Positions 5,040 to 12,375 are shown, counted from the stretch's first letter. The stretch: DNA of 12,640 nt from Atopobium sp. (GCA_018376005.1 JAHACE010000014.1:1-12640); one strand, 5' to 3'. The notes: generated from the sequence alone by a model not told the origin. Program-made: numbers and translations.

Positions 5040-8000
5040 TACGTCTCCTTCTTTCAAACATTCCAGTAACAGATTGATCAATTACAAAGAATGCGTTTTC
5101 CTTTTTATTGATTTCGCTAGAAATGGAAGGGCGCATGCAACCAGAATACTTGGAACCACCAATCATAGAAAGGTTAAGCATGTTTATTTTTCCATTAAAA
5201 ATCGAAGCAAGACCACAAATAATCTCATAAACTTGCTGATTAGAAAGGTCACAAATGACTTGACGGCTATCTTCTAGCTTCAACTGTTTATATAGCTTTT
5301 CTGATTGTTTATACGCTCTTTGAGAAAAACGTTCGAATACTTCCAACATTTCTTCACCAACAGACGAAGAGTTGGAATCATGTTCAATCAAACATAATTG
5401 ATCTTGTTGCGAAAAGAAAATTGAAGCTGCACTTCGTATTTCCTGCTTGCCCGTAATATAAAATTGTTGACCATTCCATTCAATCTTCTGATACTTATAA
5501 ATCTGAGGAATGATAATTCCTGTAAATGTTTCTTTTGCTTCTCGACATAAATCAACTGCATAAGTTTCAATTAGATGATAAATATCATCTTTTCTGGTTG
5601 CTAACGAAAGCGGGAATGGAGCAAAATTCAAATGCTCACTTTCACCTTTTGATTTATATATAAAGAAGAATGCAGAGTTCTCTCCAGAATATCCACCATA
5701 TTTTTCTACAGAAAGGTTCTTTTTAGTCTCAATAAGAGTCTTCACTTTACCCTTTGGTGAATATACCGTCTCATCCCAGAATGTACCGCTTGTCATTTCT
5801 GGCATACGAGAAATAAAGCAGTCTTTAAAGTCAAATGTTTTCTTTATTTTCTCGACTTCTTCAATTGGGTTCCATTCATCTTTAATTACTTCTCCGGTTT
5901 CTAAATCAAAACCAGGCCTTGAGAAGCTAGCAACAAAGAATGGAGTTGTACCAGGTATCCTATGCTGTTTTTGGGCTTCTTCACTCTCTTTTTTAACAAA
6001 CTTACGCATAAGCTTTGTTAAGCCAACTGGATTAGTAAATGCTTCCGCATATCGGATCAAAAGGAAGCGCCCCATTTCACAAGCTAAGAATGCATCGTGA
6101 GCATGGTGATAGTCATTTACTTCGCGGATTTTAGGAAGGTTGTACTTCTCCCTAATTTCATGCGATAGAGATGCTTTGATTGAACAAATTTCAGTATCTG
6201 GATACTGACTCTTTAAAAGCATTCGGACAAACTTAACAATCTGACTCGTTTCGACAAGCTGCCTATTAATAAAGCCTTCCATCTGCCTATCAGTAACAAC
6301 AGAACGAGTAAGGTTTTTATATTTTTTATCACCAATCAACTTAACACGATGAAGTTCATGCCAAAGGTCAGCCATCTTACGTCTAACATCAGCATCCAAT
6401 AAGAGAGAGTCTCCCTTACGCTGATTTTCATCGGAAAGAACCAGTACTGTATTTTCAAAGCTGTCGTCTTTGATATAAGACTGAGGCAATACATGGTCAA
6501 TTTGGCAATACGTATTATCTGAAATACGACGAATATCAATCGCTTTTCCAGAGTACATTGATTTGCCATTTTGCATAAAATACAAAGAAAGGCGCTTGCC
6601 TAATTGCCCGTCACTATGCTCAGCAAGCTGTTTAAATATATCCGCATTTTTATACTCATCTTTAATTTCAGAAAGCATCTTCTTGATATTCTCATTACGC
6701 TTAGAGGTACGCTTTCCTCGTTTTTCTTCATCTTCATCACGAGTAGATTCAATATAAATGTGAGCAGCGGGTTTGCCTGCAATCTTTGCAATTTCCTCGA
6801 CAATTCTCAGCGCCTGATTGACTGATCTACGAACTGCAGGAGAACCTGGCAAGTCTTCGACTGACTGCTCCTTTGAGAAGTACTTCTCATTATGGGCTTC
6901 GATCTCTTTATTAAATTCAAAATTCTTGTTATGAAGAATCTCCATAAGAATCAGTGAGCTGCCCACATGCTCCCCATAGGGATCACCTTCAACCAGAAGG
7001 TCCATCACAGACATCTTACGGAAATCAACTTCAGTCTTAATACCTGTAAGCAATTTCTTAGAAAGACGCCCCCATCCCGTAAACCTGTGTCCACAGAATT
7101 TCTTAATTTGTTCAGCGGTGAGTACATCACCATACTTCTTGGTGGTTTCTTCCTTAAGAATCTTCTTATCCTCAAAGAGAGTGTTCCATAGGATGAGTTC
7201 TTCAATCATCTGCTTTGTCTGATCAGACCACTCATCAGTGCCTAAAAGCTCTTTGAAGAAATGATAGGAGCTGAGTTTAGACTCAAACTTACCCTCACCT
7301 TGTCCACCTTTGACGTGTGGAAAAGCCTCACCACGTTGTTTAAGCCAATCTTCCACTTTCTTAAACGAAACTGACTTATATCTTTCAAATAACTCTTCGT
7401 AAATCGAAAGTCTATCGTCAGCATCAAAGCGATACCATTTGTCGTTATCCTGTGACCACTTAGCGCCATTTAGCTCATTTAACACACAGAACTTCTCATA
7501 TAGCAAAGAGCATTTAGGAAGAACGGGTTCACCGTAAAGATACGTGCAGGTACCAGTCATACGCTGAATAAACTCGCGAGCACTTGCACCCTTATCGATA
7601 ATCTCTTCCCAGTTCCAAGGATAGATTTTTTCTCCCTCTTTGCCTTCCTGACGCTTTGACCAAGCAAAGCGTGGCTTGCCAGAAGCGTCCAGCGCTGCGC
7701 TCTTTTGAGTAAGAGGTCCTACATAGTATGGAATTCTGAAAGTCACAAGAGAGTTGAGCTTATGGCGAATCTCGGACAAGAAAGGATAAAACTTTTCTTG
7801 AGCATCGATAATTGCATTCATTTCTTCAAGATGAAGCTGGAATGGAATACTTCCGTTGTCACTGGTCTTAAGTCTTCTAAGGAACTTGCCGTTTGCAAAC
7901 TTTGTCATCATATTTTGATAACGTGGATCTGAAGTAGCAGCTGTTCCCTTAAACAGATTCTCTACTTCTTTTTTGAAGTCATCGTATTTTGCACCTCTGA

Positions 8001-9126
8001 CCTCGTTATATTTTGTATATCCCTTAGCTTTAGATTTATCGTAATCCTTCTGGTAAGGAGCATCGTAATGCTCTCCTCTAAAGAATTCGGAATACTTTGT
8101 TGGACAATACTCTTTTACAAGATCTTTTAAAGTTTTAAGGTCTTCTCCGTACTTATTGTACTTTGCAACCATGCTATAAGAGACACTTTTACCATTAGCG
8201 TCCTCAATAATATCCATCAAGATATAAGCTGAATATGCTTTCTGAAGTGCCTCATACAAAGCCATTCCCTCATCAGGAACTGACGCAATAAATGCCTCTC
8301 TCTGTTCATCATTATCAAAGGAGAAAGCAGATTTTTCAGCCTCTATCTTAAAGATAGTATTGAAATTAGCTTTATAACCTAAGACTGCATTAATAAGTTC
8401 TTTTGCAATTTTCTTATCTTCTAAAGTCAGTACTTTTAGAGCCTCATCTTTTTTCTCGGCTCTTGTTAGTGATGAGTCTTCGAATACTTTCCTGAGCTTT
8501 TCTGAGTCAACCTCATCGATTTCAAAATCATATGCAGCGTCTGCCCATAAAACCAGAGCATTCAACAACTCTTCAATAGCCTCTGACATGCTTGCATCTT
8601 TGGCGCTTAGACTTGGGGTATCCTGATAGAGGAAGTTACCCCTTGTCTTCACAATGTTATGGAATGCTAGGTAAATTAATCTAAGGTCTTCTTGCTGGTC
8701 CGACTCAATTAGATGCTTGCGCAAATGATAAATAGTTGGATATGACTTGTAGTACATGCGCTCGGTAAAGTCAGAGCTGTTAAAAAATGGGTATCGATAC
8801 TCCCTGTGACCTTCTTCACGATCTTCTACCCTAAGCTTTGATTGTCTGAGACGAATAAAAAACTCAGGGTCTACCTTTGTCATCTCTCCATCAAACAGAT
8901 ATTGGAGCAAATCAAGTCTCTGTCTACGACGATCATAACGACGGCGCTGCCCTCTTTTTAGACGAGTCTCTGCTGCTGTATTTGCGCTTGGAAATATTCT
9001 GCTTCCCCATGTTGGACGATTCTTAAAATGACAAAGATTACCATTCTCGTCAGTTACCGCCCAACCGACGGAACCGGTACCAATATCCAGTCCAACATTA
9101 TATGAAGGAATATTTCTAAGATTCAT
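5029..9126 (-). CDS. cas9: Cas9, type II-A RNA-guided DNA endonuclease
   Basis: This 1365-residue protein has all Cas9 landmarks. RuvC-I is VGLDIGTGSVGWAV with catalytic D14. The arginine-rich bridge helix follows at about 52-75 (ETRLKRGQRRRYDRRRQR). RuvC-II is HIYIESTRDEDEEKRG with E793. The HNH domain carries QIDHVLPQSYIKDDSFEN with D877 and H878, then N892 and N901. RuvC-III is DYHHAHDAFLA with H1008 and D1011. Residues after about 1100 hold the PAM-interacting part, ending MFERRRRIGL. Length is close to S. pyogenes Cas9 (1368). It cuts DNA matched by crRNA:tracrRNA and also helps select spacers. ATG follows GGAG at suitable spacing. The gene heads the leftward operon and overlaps cas1 by 11 bases. 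The tracrRNA gene diverges from it within about 40 bases. The PAM cannot be read from sequence. Confidence 0.99.
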   Translation of the reverse strand: MNLRNIPSYNVGLDIGTGSVGWAVTDENGNLCHFKNRPTWGSRIFPSANTAAETRLKRGQRRRYDRRRQRLDLLQYLFDGEMTKVDPEFFIRLRQSKLRVEDREEGHREYRYPFFNSSDFTERMYYKSYPTIYHLRKHLIESDQQEDLRLIYLAFHNIVKTRGNFLYQDTPSLSAKDASMSEAIEELLNALVLWADAAYDFEIDEVDSEKLRKVFEDSSLTRAEKKDEALKVLTLEDKKIAKELINAVLGYKANFNTIFKIEAEKSAFSFDNDEQREAFIASVPDEGMALYEALQKAYSAYILMDIIEDANGKSVSYSMVAKYNKYGEDLKTLKDLVKEYCPTKYSEFFRGEHYDAPYQKDYDKSKAKGYTKYNEVRGAKYDDFKKEVENLFKGTAATSDPRYQNMMTKFANGKFLRRLKTSDNGSIPFQLHLEEMNAIIDAQEKFYPFLSEIRHKLNSLVTFRIPYYVGPLTQKSAALDASGKPRFAWSKRQEGKEGEKIYPWNWEEIIDKGASAREFIQRMTGTCTYLYGEPVLPKCSLLYEKFCVLNELNGAKWSQDNDKWYRFDADDRLSIYEELFERYKSVSFKKVEDWLKQRGEAFPHVKGGQGEGKFESKLSSYHFFKELLGTDEWSDQTKQMIEELILWNTLFEDKKILKEETTKKYGDVLTAEQIKKFCGHRFTGWGRLSKKLLTGIKTEVDFRKMSVMDLLVEGDPYGEHVGSSLILMEILHNKNFEFNKEIEAHNEKYFSKEQSVEDLPGSPAVRRSVNQALRIVEEIAKIAGKPAAHIYIESTRDEDEEKRGKRTSKRNENIKKMLSEIKDEYKNADIFKQLAEHSDGQLGKRLSLYFMQNGKSMYSGKAIDIRRISDNTYCQIDHVLPQSYIKDDSFENTVLVLSDENQRKGDSLLLDADVRRKMADLWHELHRVKLIGDKKYKNLTRSVVTDRQMEGFINRQLVETSQIVKFVRMLLKSQYPDTEICSIKASLSHEIREKYNLPKIREVNDYHHAHDAFLACEMGRFLLIRYAEAFTNPVGLTKLMRKFVKKESEEAQKQHRIPGTTPFFVASFSRPGFDLETGEVIKDEWNPIEEVEKIKKTFDFKDCFISRMPEMTSGTFWDETVYSPKGKVKTLIETKKNLSVEKYGGYSGENSAFFFIYKSKGESEHLNFAPFPLSLATRKDDIYHLIETYAVDLCREAKETFTGIIIPQIYKYQKIEWNGQQFYITGKQEIRSAASIFFSQQDQLCLIEHDSNSSSVGEEMLEVFERFSQRAYKQSEKLYKQLKLEDSRQVICDLSNQQVYEIICGLASIFNGKINMLNLSMIGGSKYSGCMRPSISSEINKKENAFFVIDQSVTGMFERRRRIGL

Positions 9127-9128
9127 AC

Positions 9129-9157
9129 TTGCGCTCCATTAAAAAGTGTTTTACTAT
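9129..9157 (+). promoter_or_regulatory. candidate tracrRNA promoter overlapping the cas9 start region
   Basis: TTGCGC (9129-9134) and TACTAT (9152-9157) are exactly 17 bases apart on the + strand and predict a start at about 9164, just before the anti-repeat. The boxes match consensus at only three and four of six positions. The -35 sits over the cas9 ribosome-binding region. The spacing and position are the main support. Confidence 0.4.
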
Positions 9158-9163
9158 CCAATT

Positions 9164-9286
9164 GTCTTGATTACCAGTCAGGACGTCACTGCGAGTCAAA
9201 ATAACGGCAATTGCCTTAAATGCCTTCGGGCGTCATGTAGATGACAATTTTGACTTCACAAAGCCCCTTTATAAGGGGCTTTTTTC
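9164..9286 (+). ncRNA. tracrRNA
   Basis: The anti-repeat (about 9165-9202) copies the + strand repeat with few changes: ATTACCAGTCAGGACGTCAC against the repeat's GTTACCAGTCAGAATGTCAC. It would pair with the crRNA repeat over about 23 bases with one mismatch and one G-U. A bulge and a six-pair lower stem (CAAAAU with GUUUUG) follow. Next comes the nexus-like AAAATAACGGCAATTGCC, parallel to AAAATAAGGCTAGTCC of S. pyogenes tracrRNA. Then follow a GTCAT-GTAG-ATGAC hairpin (9232-9245) and a nine-pair terminator stem AAGCCCCTT/AAGGGGCTT (9261-9281) with a T run. Predicted length is about 120 nt. It is divergent from cas9, as in streptococcal loci. Confidence 0.93.
9261..9286 (+). terminator. tracrRNA intrinsic terminator
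   Basis: AAGCCCCTT (9261-9269) and AAGGGGCTT (9273-9281) form nine pairs around a TAT loop and run into TTTTTTC. A 15-base palindrome, TTGACTAGTAGTCAA (9287-9301), follows at once. Confidence 0.9.
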
Positions 9287-9301
9287 TTGACTAGTAGTCA
9301 A

Positions 9302-9457
9302 AAATATTTTAACTTTCGGAAGAAGTTAGAAGTATTTCTTCAATAACAAATCTGTAAACGGTAATATTCTTATCGTAAACGTTAAGATAATCGTTCATAG
9401 AAGCTTAAAGCTGAAGATATCTATACTTACTGTTATTGCTAAATGGAATACCAGCTA
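9302..9457. other. intergenic DNA upstream of the cas9/tracrRNA divergon
   Basis: No gene is visible. GTAAACG occurs twice in direct orientation (9354-9360 and 9375-9381), 21 bases apart. The second copy lies within TTATC/GATAA half-sites. Two helical turns between identical heptamers suits tandem binding of a regulator. I found no convincing cas9 promoter here or in the tracrRNA gene. Confidence 0.35.
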
Positions 9458-9590
9458 TCGAATGGTTTCTCATGGTAGACATATGCTATATTGAAGCAAA
9501 AGCGCCCCGGTTAACACCAATTGGTGATAGCTGCGGCGCTTTTTATTACGCGCGAGTGTAAGTAAATCCGCGCTAACGAAAAAACGAGAC
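9458..9590 (+). repeat. element B: promoter-like segment plus hairpin, paralogous to 1144-1290
   Basis: An extended -10 (TGC then TATATT, 9484-9492) is followed by AAAAGCGCC (9498-9506), which pairs over nine bases with GGCGCTTTT (9535-9543). The loop contains the small palindrome CACCAATTGGTG. This predicts a terminated RNA of about 45-50 nt. Similarity to element A begins at CGAATGG, covers the promoter-like part and hairpin, and continues about 40 bases to the start of the next terminator. The hairpin is A-rich on its left, so it may also stop leftward transcripts. Confidence 0.5.
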
Positions 9591-9630
9591 CGTTTCCCTC
9601 CACTTAGCTGGACGGGCGTATCTCGTTTTT
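9579..9630 (-). terminator. terminator of the XRE regulator gene
   Basis: ACGAGA (9584-9589) pairs with TCTCGT (9621-9626), with inner CCGT/ACGG (9590-9593, 9612-9615). Leftward it ends in a run of T from AAAAAA at 9579-9584; rightward it ends in TTTTT, so it may work in both directions. It begins 26 bases past the leftward gene's stop codon. Confidence 0.75.
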
Positions 9631-9655
9631 AGTCAGTCTATGTAATCGTTTGCAC

Positions 9656-10381
9656 TTAGTCAAACCAGATCTTTACAACGTCACCGTCTGCAGATGTAAT
9701 ATCCACAAGTGTGCCACTCTCGCCTGTCTTTGCAGCGTCCATAAGCGCATCAAGGTTGATGTTAGAAAGCTGTTCCTGAGTCTCCTGATTAAGATAGCTT
9801 CCGCTGACCTGAATTCCCGAATTCAAAACAAATTTTGCCAGACCCAGAGGCACGCACATATCTACAACGTCGCCGTCGTCGGAGACAATGTACACGTGCA
9901 GTCCGTGTTTTGCAGAACCGTTGCCAAGGCGAACGCCCTTTTTCTTGCTACCGTCAGCCTCGTCGTTCTTCTCGACTTTGATCATGCTCTTACCAAAAAG
10001 CTTGCCAAAGCTGAAACCTGAAGACTGAGTAGCAATGCCCTGGTTGTCCTGCTCGGTAGACTCTTCTACGATCTCTGCGGGCTCGTCAGCTGCAACGGAA
10101 ATAACCTCGGCAGCGCTCTCCTGGGCAGCAGCGCTCTCTTGGGCAGCAACACTCTCCTGAGCGGAAGCGCTTGCGCCACTCAAAAGCTCGTCAACAGACA
10201 CACCAAGAAAGCGTGCAAGATCTGGCAACAGCGAGATATCTGGATAGTTAATGTCGTTCTCCCATTTACTCACCGCCTGCGGGCTCACGTTCAGCTCTTT
10301 TGCCAGACGCTCCTGCGTTGCAGTTTTAGCCAAACGAAGACGTGCAATACGACGACCAAGGGTCTCAGATGAAGTAGTCAT
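9656..10381 (-). CDS. XRE-family regulator with YvlB/LiaX-like C-terminal domain
   Basis: This 241-residue cytoplasmic protein has two folded parts. Residues 10-66 are a Cro/C1-type helix-turn-helix (LRLAKTATQERLAKELNVSPQAVSKWENDINYP, then LLPDLARFLGVSVDELL). Residues 70-118 are a low-complexity linker with SAQES/AAQES repeats. Residues about 160-241 (a strand, then DGDVVDMCVPLGLAKF, NLDALMDAAKTGESGTLVDI, DGDVVKIWFD) resemble the N-terminal domain of YvlB/LiaX proteins linked to the cell-envelope stress response. I infer a DNA-binding sensor or repressor; the ligand is unknown. The start is ATG at 10381, preceded by AAAAGGAG six bases away. A TTG six codons upstream lacks a ribosome site. It diverges from the gene at 10506 and may control it. 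Confidence 0.8.
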   Translation of the reverse strand: MTTSSETLGRRIARLRLAKTATQERLAKELNVSPQAVSKWENDINYPDISLLPDLARFLGVSVDELLSGASASAQESVAAQESAAAQESAAEVISVAADEPAEIVEESTEQDNQGIATQSSGFSFGKLFGKSMIKVEKNDEADGSKKKGVRLGNGSAKHGLHVYIVSDDGDVVDMCVPLGLAKFVLNSGIQVSGSYLNQETQEQLSNINLDALMDAAKTGESGTLVDITSADGDVVKIWFD

Positions 10382-10505
10382 AGTTGCTCCTTTTCTCAAC
10401 TCATTATTACTGAAATAGCTTGCGGGCCGCTGATTTCACTATGAGTCGTAACAATACGTTCAACAAGAACGCATCAGTTGAGTTGGGTACTAGAAAGGTC
10501 TGTCT

Positions 10506-10895
10506 ATGACTGGCGAGAAGAACTGGGTGTTCTGGACCAGTGGCGCACATATTGTTTCTGGTTTTGAGCAGTGCGCTACAGACGGTTTTGTTGGTGTTGA
10601 CGCAGATGGTGTCGTGTACCTCTTTGATAACAATCAAAACGTCTTTGCTTCAGCCCACGCTTCAGATATTGAGGGAACAGTCGGTAGCTGGAGAGGTACC
10701 TGGCTTACCATTGACGACAAGAGATACGCTCTAGAATTTGTGCCTCTTGCAGATAAGATTGCTCCTCGCCTGATTTTTGGAGCCATAAGCAATGTGTTTA
10801 TGCAAGAACTTCACCACAGAGATCAGGAGAAGGTCCCTCGTGAGCTCCTTGAAGACTTCAAGATTGCATTCGAGAACGCCAAATATAGGCGCTAA
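10506..10895 (+). CDS. protein of unknown function
   Basis: I do not recognise this 129-residue protein. It is soluble, with no signal peptide or membrane segment. The first 80 residues alternate strands and turns (WVFWTSGAHIVSG, GFVGVDADGVVYLFD, GSWRGTWLTIDDKRYALEFVP), which could be a small beta barrel of PH-like type. Residues 88-129 look helical (RLIFGAISNVFMQELHHRDQE, then PRELLEDFKIAFENAKYRR). The ATG follows AGAAAGG at eight bases. A 22-codon reading frame from ATG 10441 ends in a TGA overlapping this ATG, so a leader peptide is conceivable but has no visible ribosome site. The XRE regulator is divergent across a 124-base gap; the next gene is convergent and six bases away. Confidence 0.7.
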   Translation: MTGEKNWVFWTSGAHIVSGFEQCATDGFVGVDADGVVYLFDNNQNVFASAHASDIEGTVGSWRGTWLTIDDKRYALEFVPLADKIAPRLIFGAISNVFMQELHHRDQEKVPRELLEDFKIAFENAKYRR

Positions 10896-10901
10896 AGCAA
10901 A

Positions 10902-11084
10902 CTAATTTTTTGAATTATTCATATCCTTGCGAATAAGCTCTTTGATATAGCTTGATCGGTTCTCTTTACCTTCTAAGAACTCTATTAAATCGCTATCACT
11001 TGGATATAGATTAAACATAATTGCCTTTACGTTATTCTTCCGATATTTAGCGCTCGCCCTTTTCTGTGCTTCACTAGTAGCCAT
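10902..11084 (-). CDS. small ribbon-helix-helix-like protein
   Basis: This 60-residue protein begins MATSEAQKRASAKYRKNN, contains a short strand (VKAIMFNLYPSD) and ends SSYIKELIRKDMNNSKN. The order 'AQxRAxxKYxxKN', strand, helix, 'YIKELIRKDM' is typical of small ribbon-helix-helix proteins on mobile elements, which bind DNA as dimers through the strand. The ATG (11084) has GGAAAGG eight bases upstream. A GTG three codons earlier is too close to that site to be the start. No toxin-like partner is adjacent. It is convergent with the unknown gene at 10506, with six bases between stops. The family call is from pattern only. Confidence 0.65.
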   Translation of the reverse strand: MATSEAQKRASAKYRKNNVKAIMFNLYPSDSDLIEFLEGKENRSSYIKELIRKDMNNSKN

Positions 11085-11601
11085 AATAGACACCTTTCCT
11101 ACTTAAATAATAAATTTTCCCTATAATAATTTTAAACTTCAGTAGCATTAGCCCATACTAATGACATCTTTAATTTTAAAAATATAATAATTGTAAGATG
11201 AAAATTTTTTACACTTCTTTCAATTAGAAATACAATTATCACTTTAAATCAATGAGATTATTTTTATTGGTAAGTATTCTTATTTAAAATTCAAATAGTC
11301 ATAGTGTTTTACTTTGGTTATCATACGCCCCTCAGATAATATAATTCAAAATTGAACTGTAAGCAACGCATTTGTATCTTGATTACCGTACGATCTCCCA
11401 GGTAGTAAAATAGAAGCAACAGCCACCCAGTCATGAACTGCCTCCCATTTCTTATGTCCAAGAAATGGGAGGCAGTTGATTCTCGACCAGTTATTATTGC
11501 AACTTATCGAATGCTAGAGCACTATGCCATCACTTTTTGGAAGAATACTTGGACCAATTCTACGCAGAATGGAATGCGAAAAAGTGATAATTAAAGAGTC
11601 G
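11085..11601. other. AT-rich intergenic DNA with one long hairpin
   Basis: No convincing gene is seen over about 500 bases. The first 250 are very A+T-rich. GGTAGTAAAATAGAAGCAAC (11401-11420) weakly recalls the promoter part of elements A and B. A perfect 18-bp hairpin lies at 11436-11477. A 46-codon frame from 11454 lacks a ribosome site. Confidence 0.6.
11436..11477. repeat. perfect 18-bp hairpin, insertion-sequence-end-like
   Basis: AACTGCCTCCCATTTCTT (11436-11453) pairs perfectly with 11460-11477 around ATGTCC. No T run follows on either strand, so it is not a terminator. Its reverse complement matches the hairpin at 12381-12421, including the loop. Each arm, read with the loop, looks like the TGAACTGC...TTGGACA type of terminal inverted repeat seen in IS3-family elements, as if two ends were joined with nothing between. 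Confidence 0.6.
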
Positions 11602-11634
11602 AAAAAGCTGAGAATATGATTTCCCAGCTTTTTT
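11602..11634 (-). terminator. bidirectional terminator after the DUF308 gene
   Basis: AAAAAGCTG (11602-11610) and CAGCTTTTT (11625-11633) form nine pairs with a 14-base loop and end in T on both strands. It lies about 25 bases past the stop codon of the leftward membrane-protein gene. Confidence 0.85.
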
Positions 11635-11659
11635 GAATGCGATAGAAATAGCAACTAGA

Positions 11660-12175
11660 CTATTTACGAAAGGCCTCAATAATGTAGGTGAAGCCAGTCT
11701 CTAAAAATGCAAAGGCAATGACATAAACGACAAAGACACCTGTAGCCACTGGATTGAACAGAATCACTAGACCTAGTAAAAATGTAAGCAAGGCTACCCA
11801 CGTGGTATTGCTACCAATAATAGGGAAAATCAATCCTAGACGATTGCCTTTAAAGAAAACAATAATGGCTTCTACAATTAACCAAATTCCTACAATGGTC
11901 GGAATGACGACCGGCAGGGTCACAAAGCCATAAGCAACGAGGTAAAGAGCTAAGAGAAGACTAACAAACCCATGGAAAAGATAAACAGGTGAGCGAAGCT
12001 CTTTTGATGCAGAGAAATAGCCTAAAATATCTGCTATAGAAGAAACCAGTAAACCAAATGCAATCCACCAGCTGTAAGCAACAAGAGTAGCTACTGGGTT
12101 TGTAAATAGGAAAAGTCCTAAAAGGACAAAAACAACTCCTGCAAGGAATAGCAGTAAACGATTAGAAAATTTCAT
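11660..12175 (-). CDS. HdeD/DUF308 family integral membrane protein
   Basis: This 171-residue protein is almost entirely hydrophobic, with about six membrane helices at roughly 6-24, 31-52, 66-84, 86-107, 124-140 and 145-165. It shows the internal duplication of the DUF308 (HdeD-like) family: LFLFTNPVATLVAY near 21-34 recurs as LVILFNPVATGVFV near 136-149. Family members are linked to acid or envelope stress in some bacteria, but their activity is unknown. The start is ATG 12175, with AGGGG seven bases upstream; an in-frame start 24 codons earlier would lie over the promoter. It is monocistronic, with a near-consensus promoter and its own terminator. It lies between two inverted copies of a hairpin (11436 and 12381), so it could be a passenger of a relic element. 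Confidence 0.85.
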   Translation of the reverse strand: MKFSNRLLLFLAGVVFVLLGLFLFTNPVATLVAYSWWIAFGLLVSSIADILGYFSASKELRSPVYLFHGFVSLLLALYLVAYGFVTLPVVIPTIVGIWLIVEAIIVFFKGNRLGLIFPIIGSNTTWVALLTFLLGLVILFNPVATGVFVVYVIAFAFLETGFTYIIEAFRK

Positions 12176-12218
12176 TTCATTACCCCTATATAGTATAGTA
12201 TAGTTTGATAATAAAACT

Positions 12219-12247
12219 TTTATACTTCTTTTTATAGAAAATGTCAA
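12219..12247 (-). promoter_or_regulatory. promoter of the DUF308 gene (TTGACA-17-TATAAA)
   Basis: On the - strand TTGACA (12247-12242) and TATAAA (12224-12219) are 17 bases apart, an almost ideal housekeeping promoter. The start would be near 12212, giving a leader of about 36 bases. That leader contains three tandem TATAG-type units (about 12188-12204) just before the AGGGG ribosome site. Confidence 0.8.
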
Positions 12248-12286
12248 TAAAAATAAATAAACAATTTGGAAGTTTCAGTCTGACTT

Positions 12287-12316
12287 ACAAAAAGAAAAGG
12301 AGTTTTCACTCCTTTT
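12287..12316 (-). terminator. leftward terminator upstream of the DUF308 promoter
   Basis: AAAAGGAG (12295-12302) pairs with CTCCTTTT (12309-12316) around TTTTCA. Leftward it is followed by CTTTTTGT. It would stop transcripts entering from the right before the DUF308 promoter; the transcript it serves is not visible. Confidence 0.65.
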
Positions 12317-12318
12317 CA

Positions 12319-12375
12319 CAGATTGAAGACAAAGTCCTTATAAAAGTGTCTTCCAAAGATTTTAACTTCAATCTG
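12319..12375. other. nested inverted repeats, structured RNA candidate
   Basis: CAGATTGAAG (12319-12328) pairs with CTTCAATCTG (12366-12375), and inside it GAAGAC (12325-12330) can pair with GTCTTC. The two helices share bases and compete. The segment lies directly before the leftward terminator at 12287-12316, an arrangement that would suit attenuation or a short structured RNA. Confidence 0.35.

Noticed and set aside
7005..7205. Short frames in and opposite cas9
   Set aside because: They overlap the intact cas9 frame and have no ribosome sites or family features; they are shadows.
10382..10399. Longer N-terminus for the XRE regulator from TTG
   Set aside because: The AAAAGGAG ribosome site lies inside that extension and fits the ATG at 10381.
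10441..10509. A 22-codon leader peptide before the gene at 10506
   Set aside because: Its stop overlaps the next ATG, but there is no ribosome site and nothing typical of a leader peptide. It is mentioned only in the gene entry.
11454..11594. A 46-codon frame starting in the hairpin loop (MSKKWEAVDSRP...)
   Set aside because: No ribosome site, the start lies in a perfect hairpin, and the residues match nothing I recognise.
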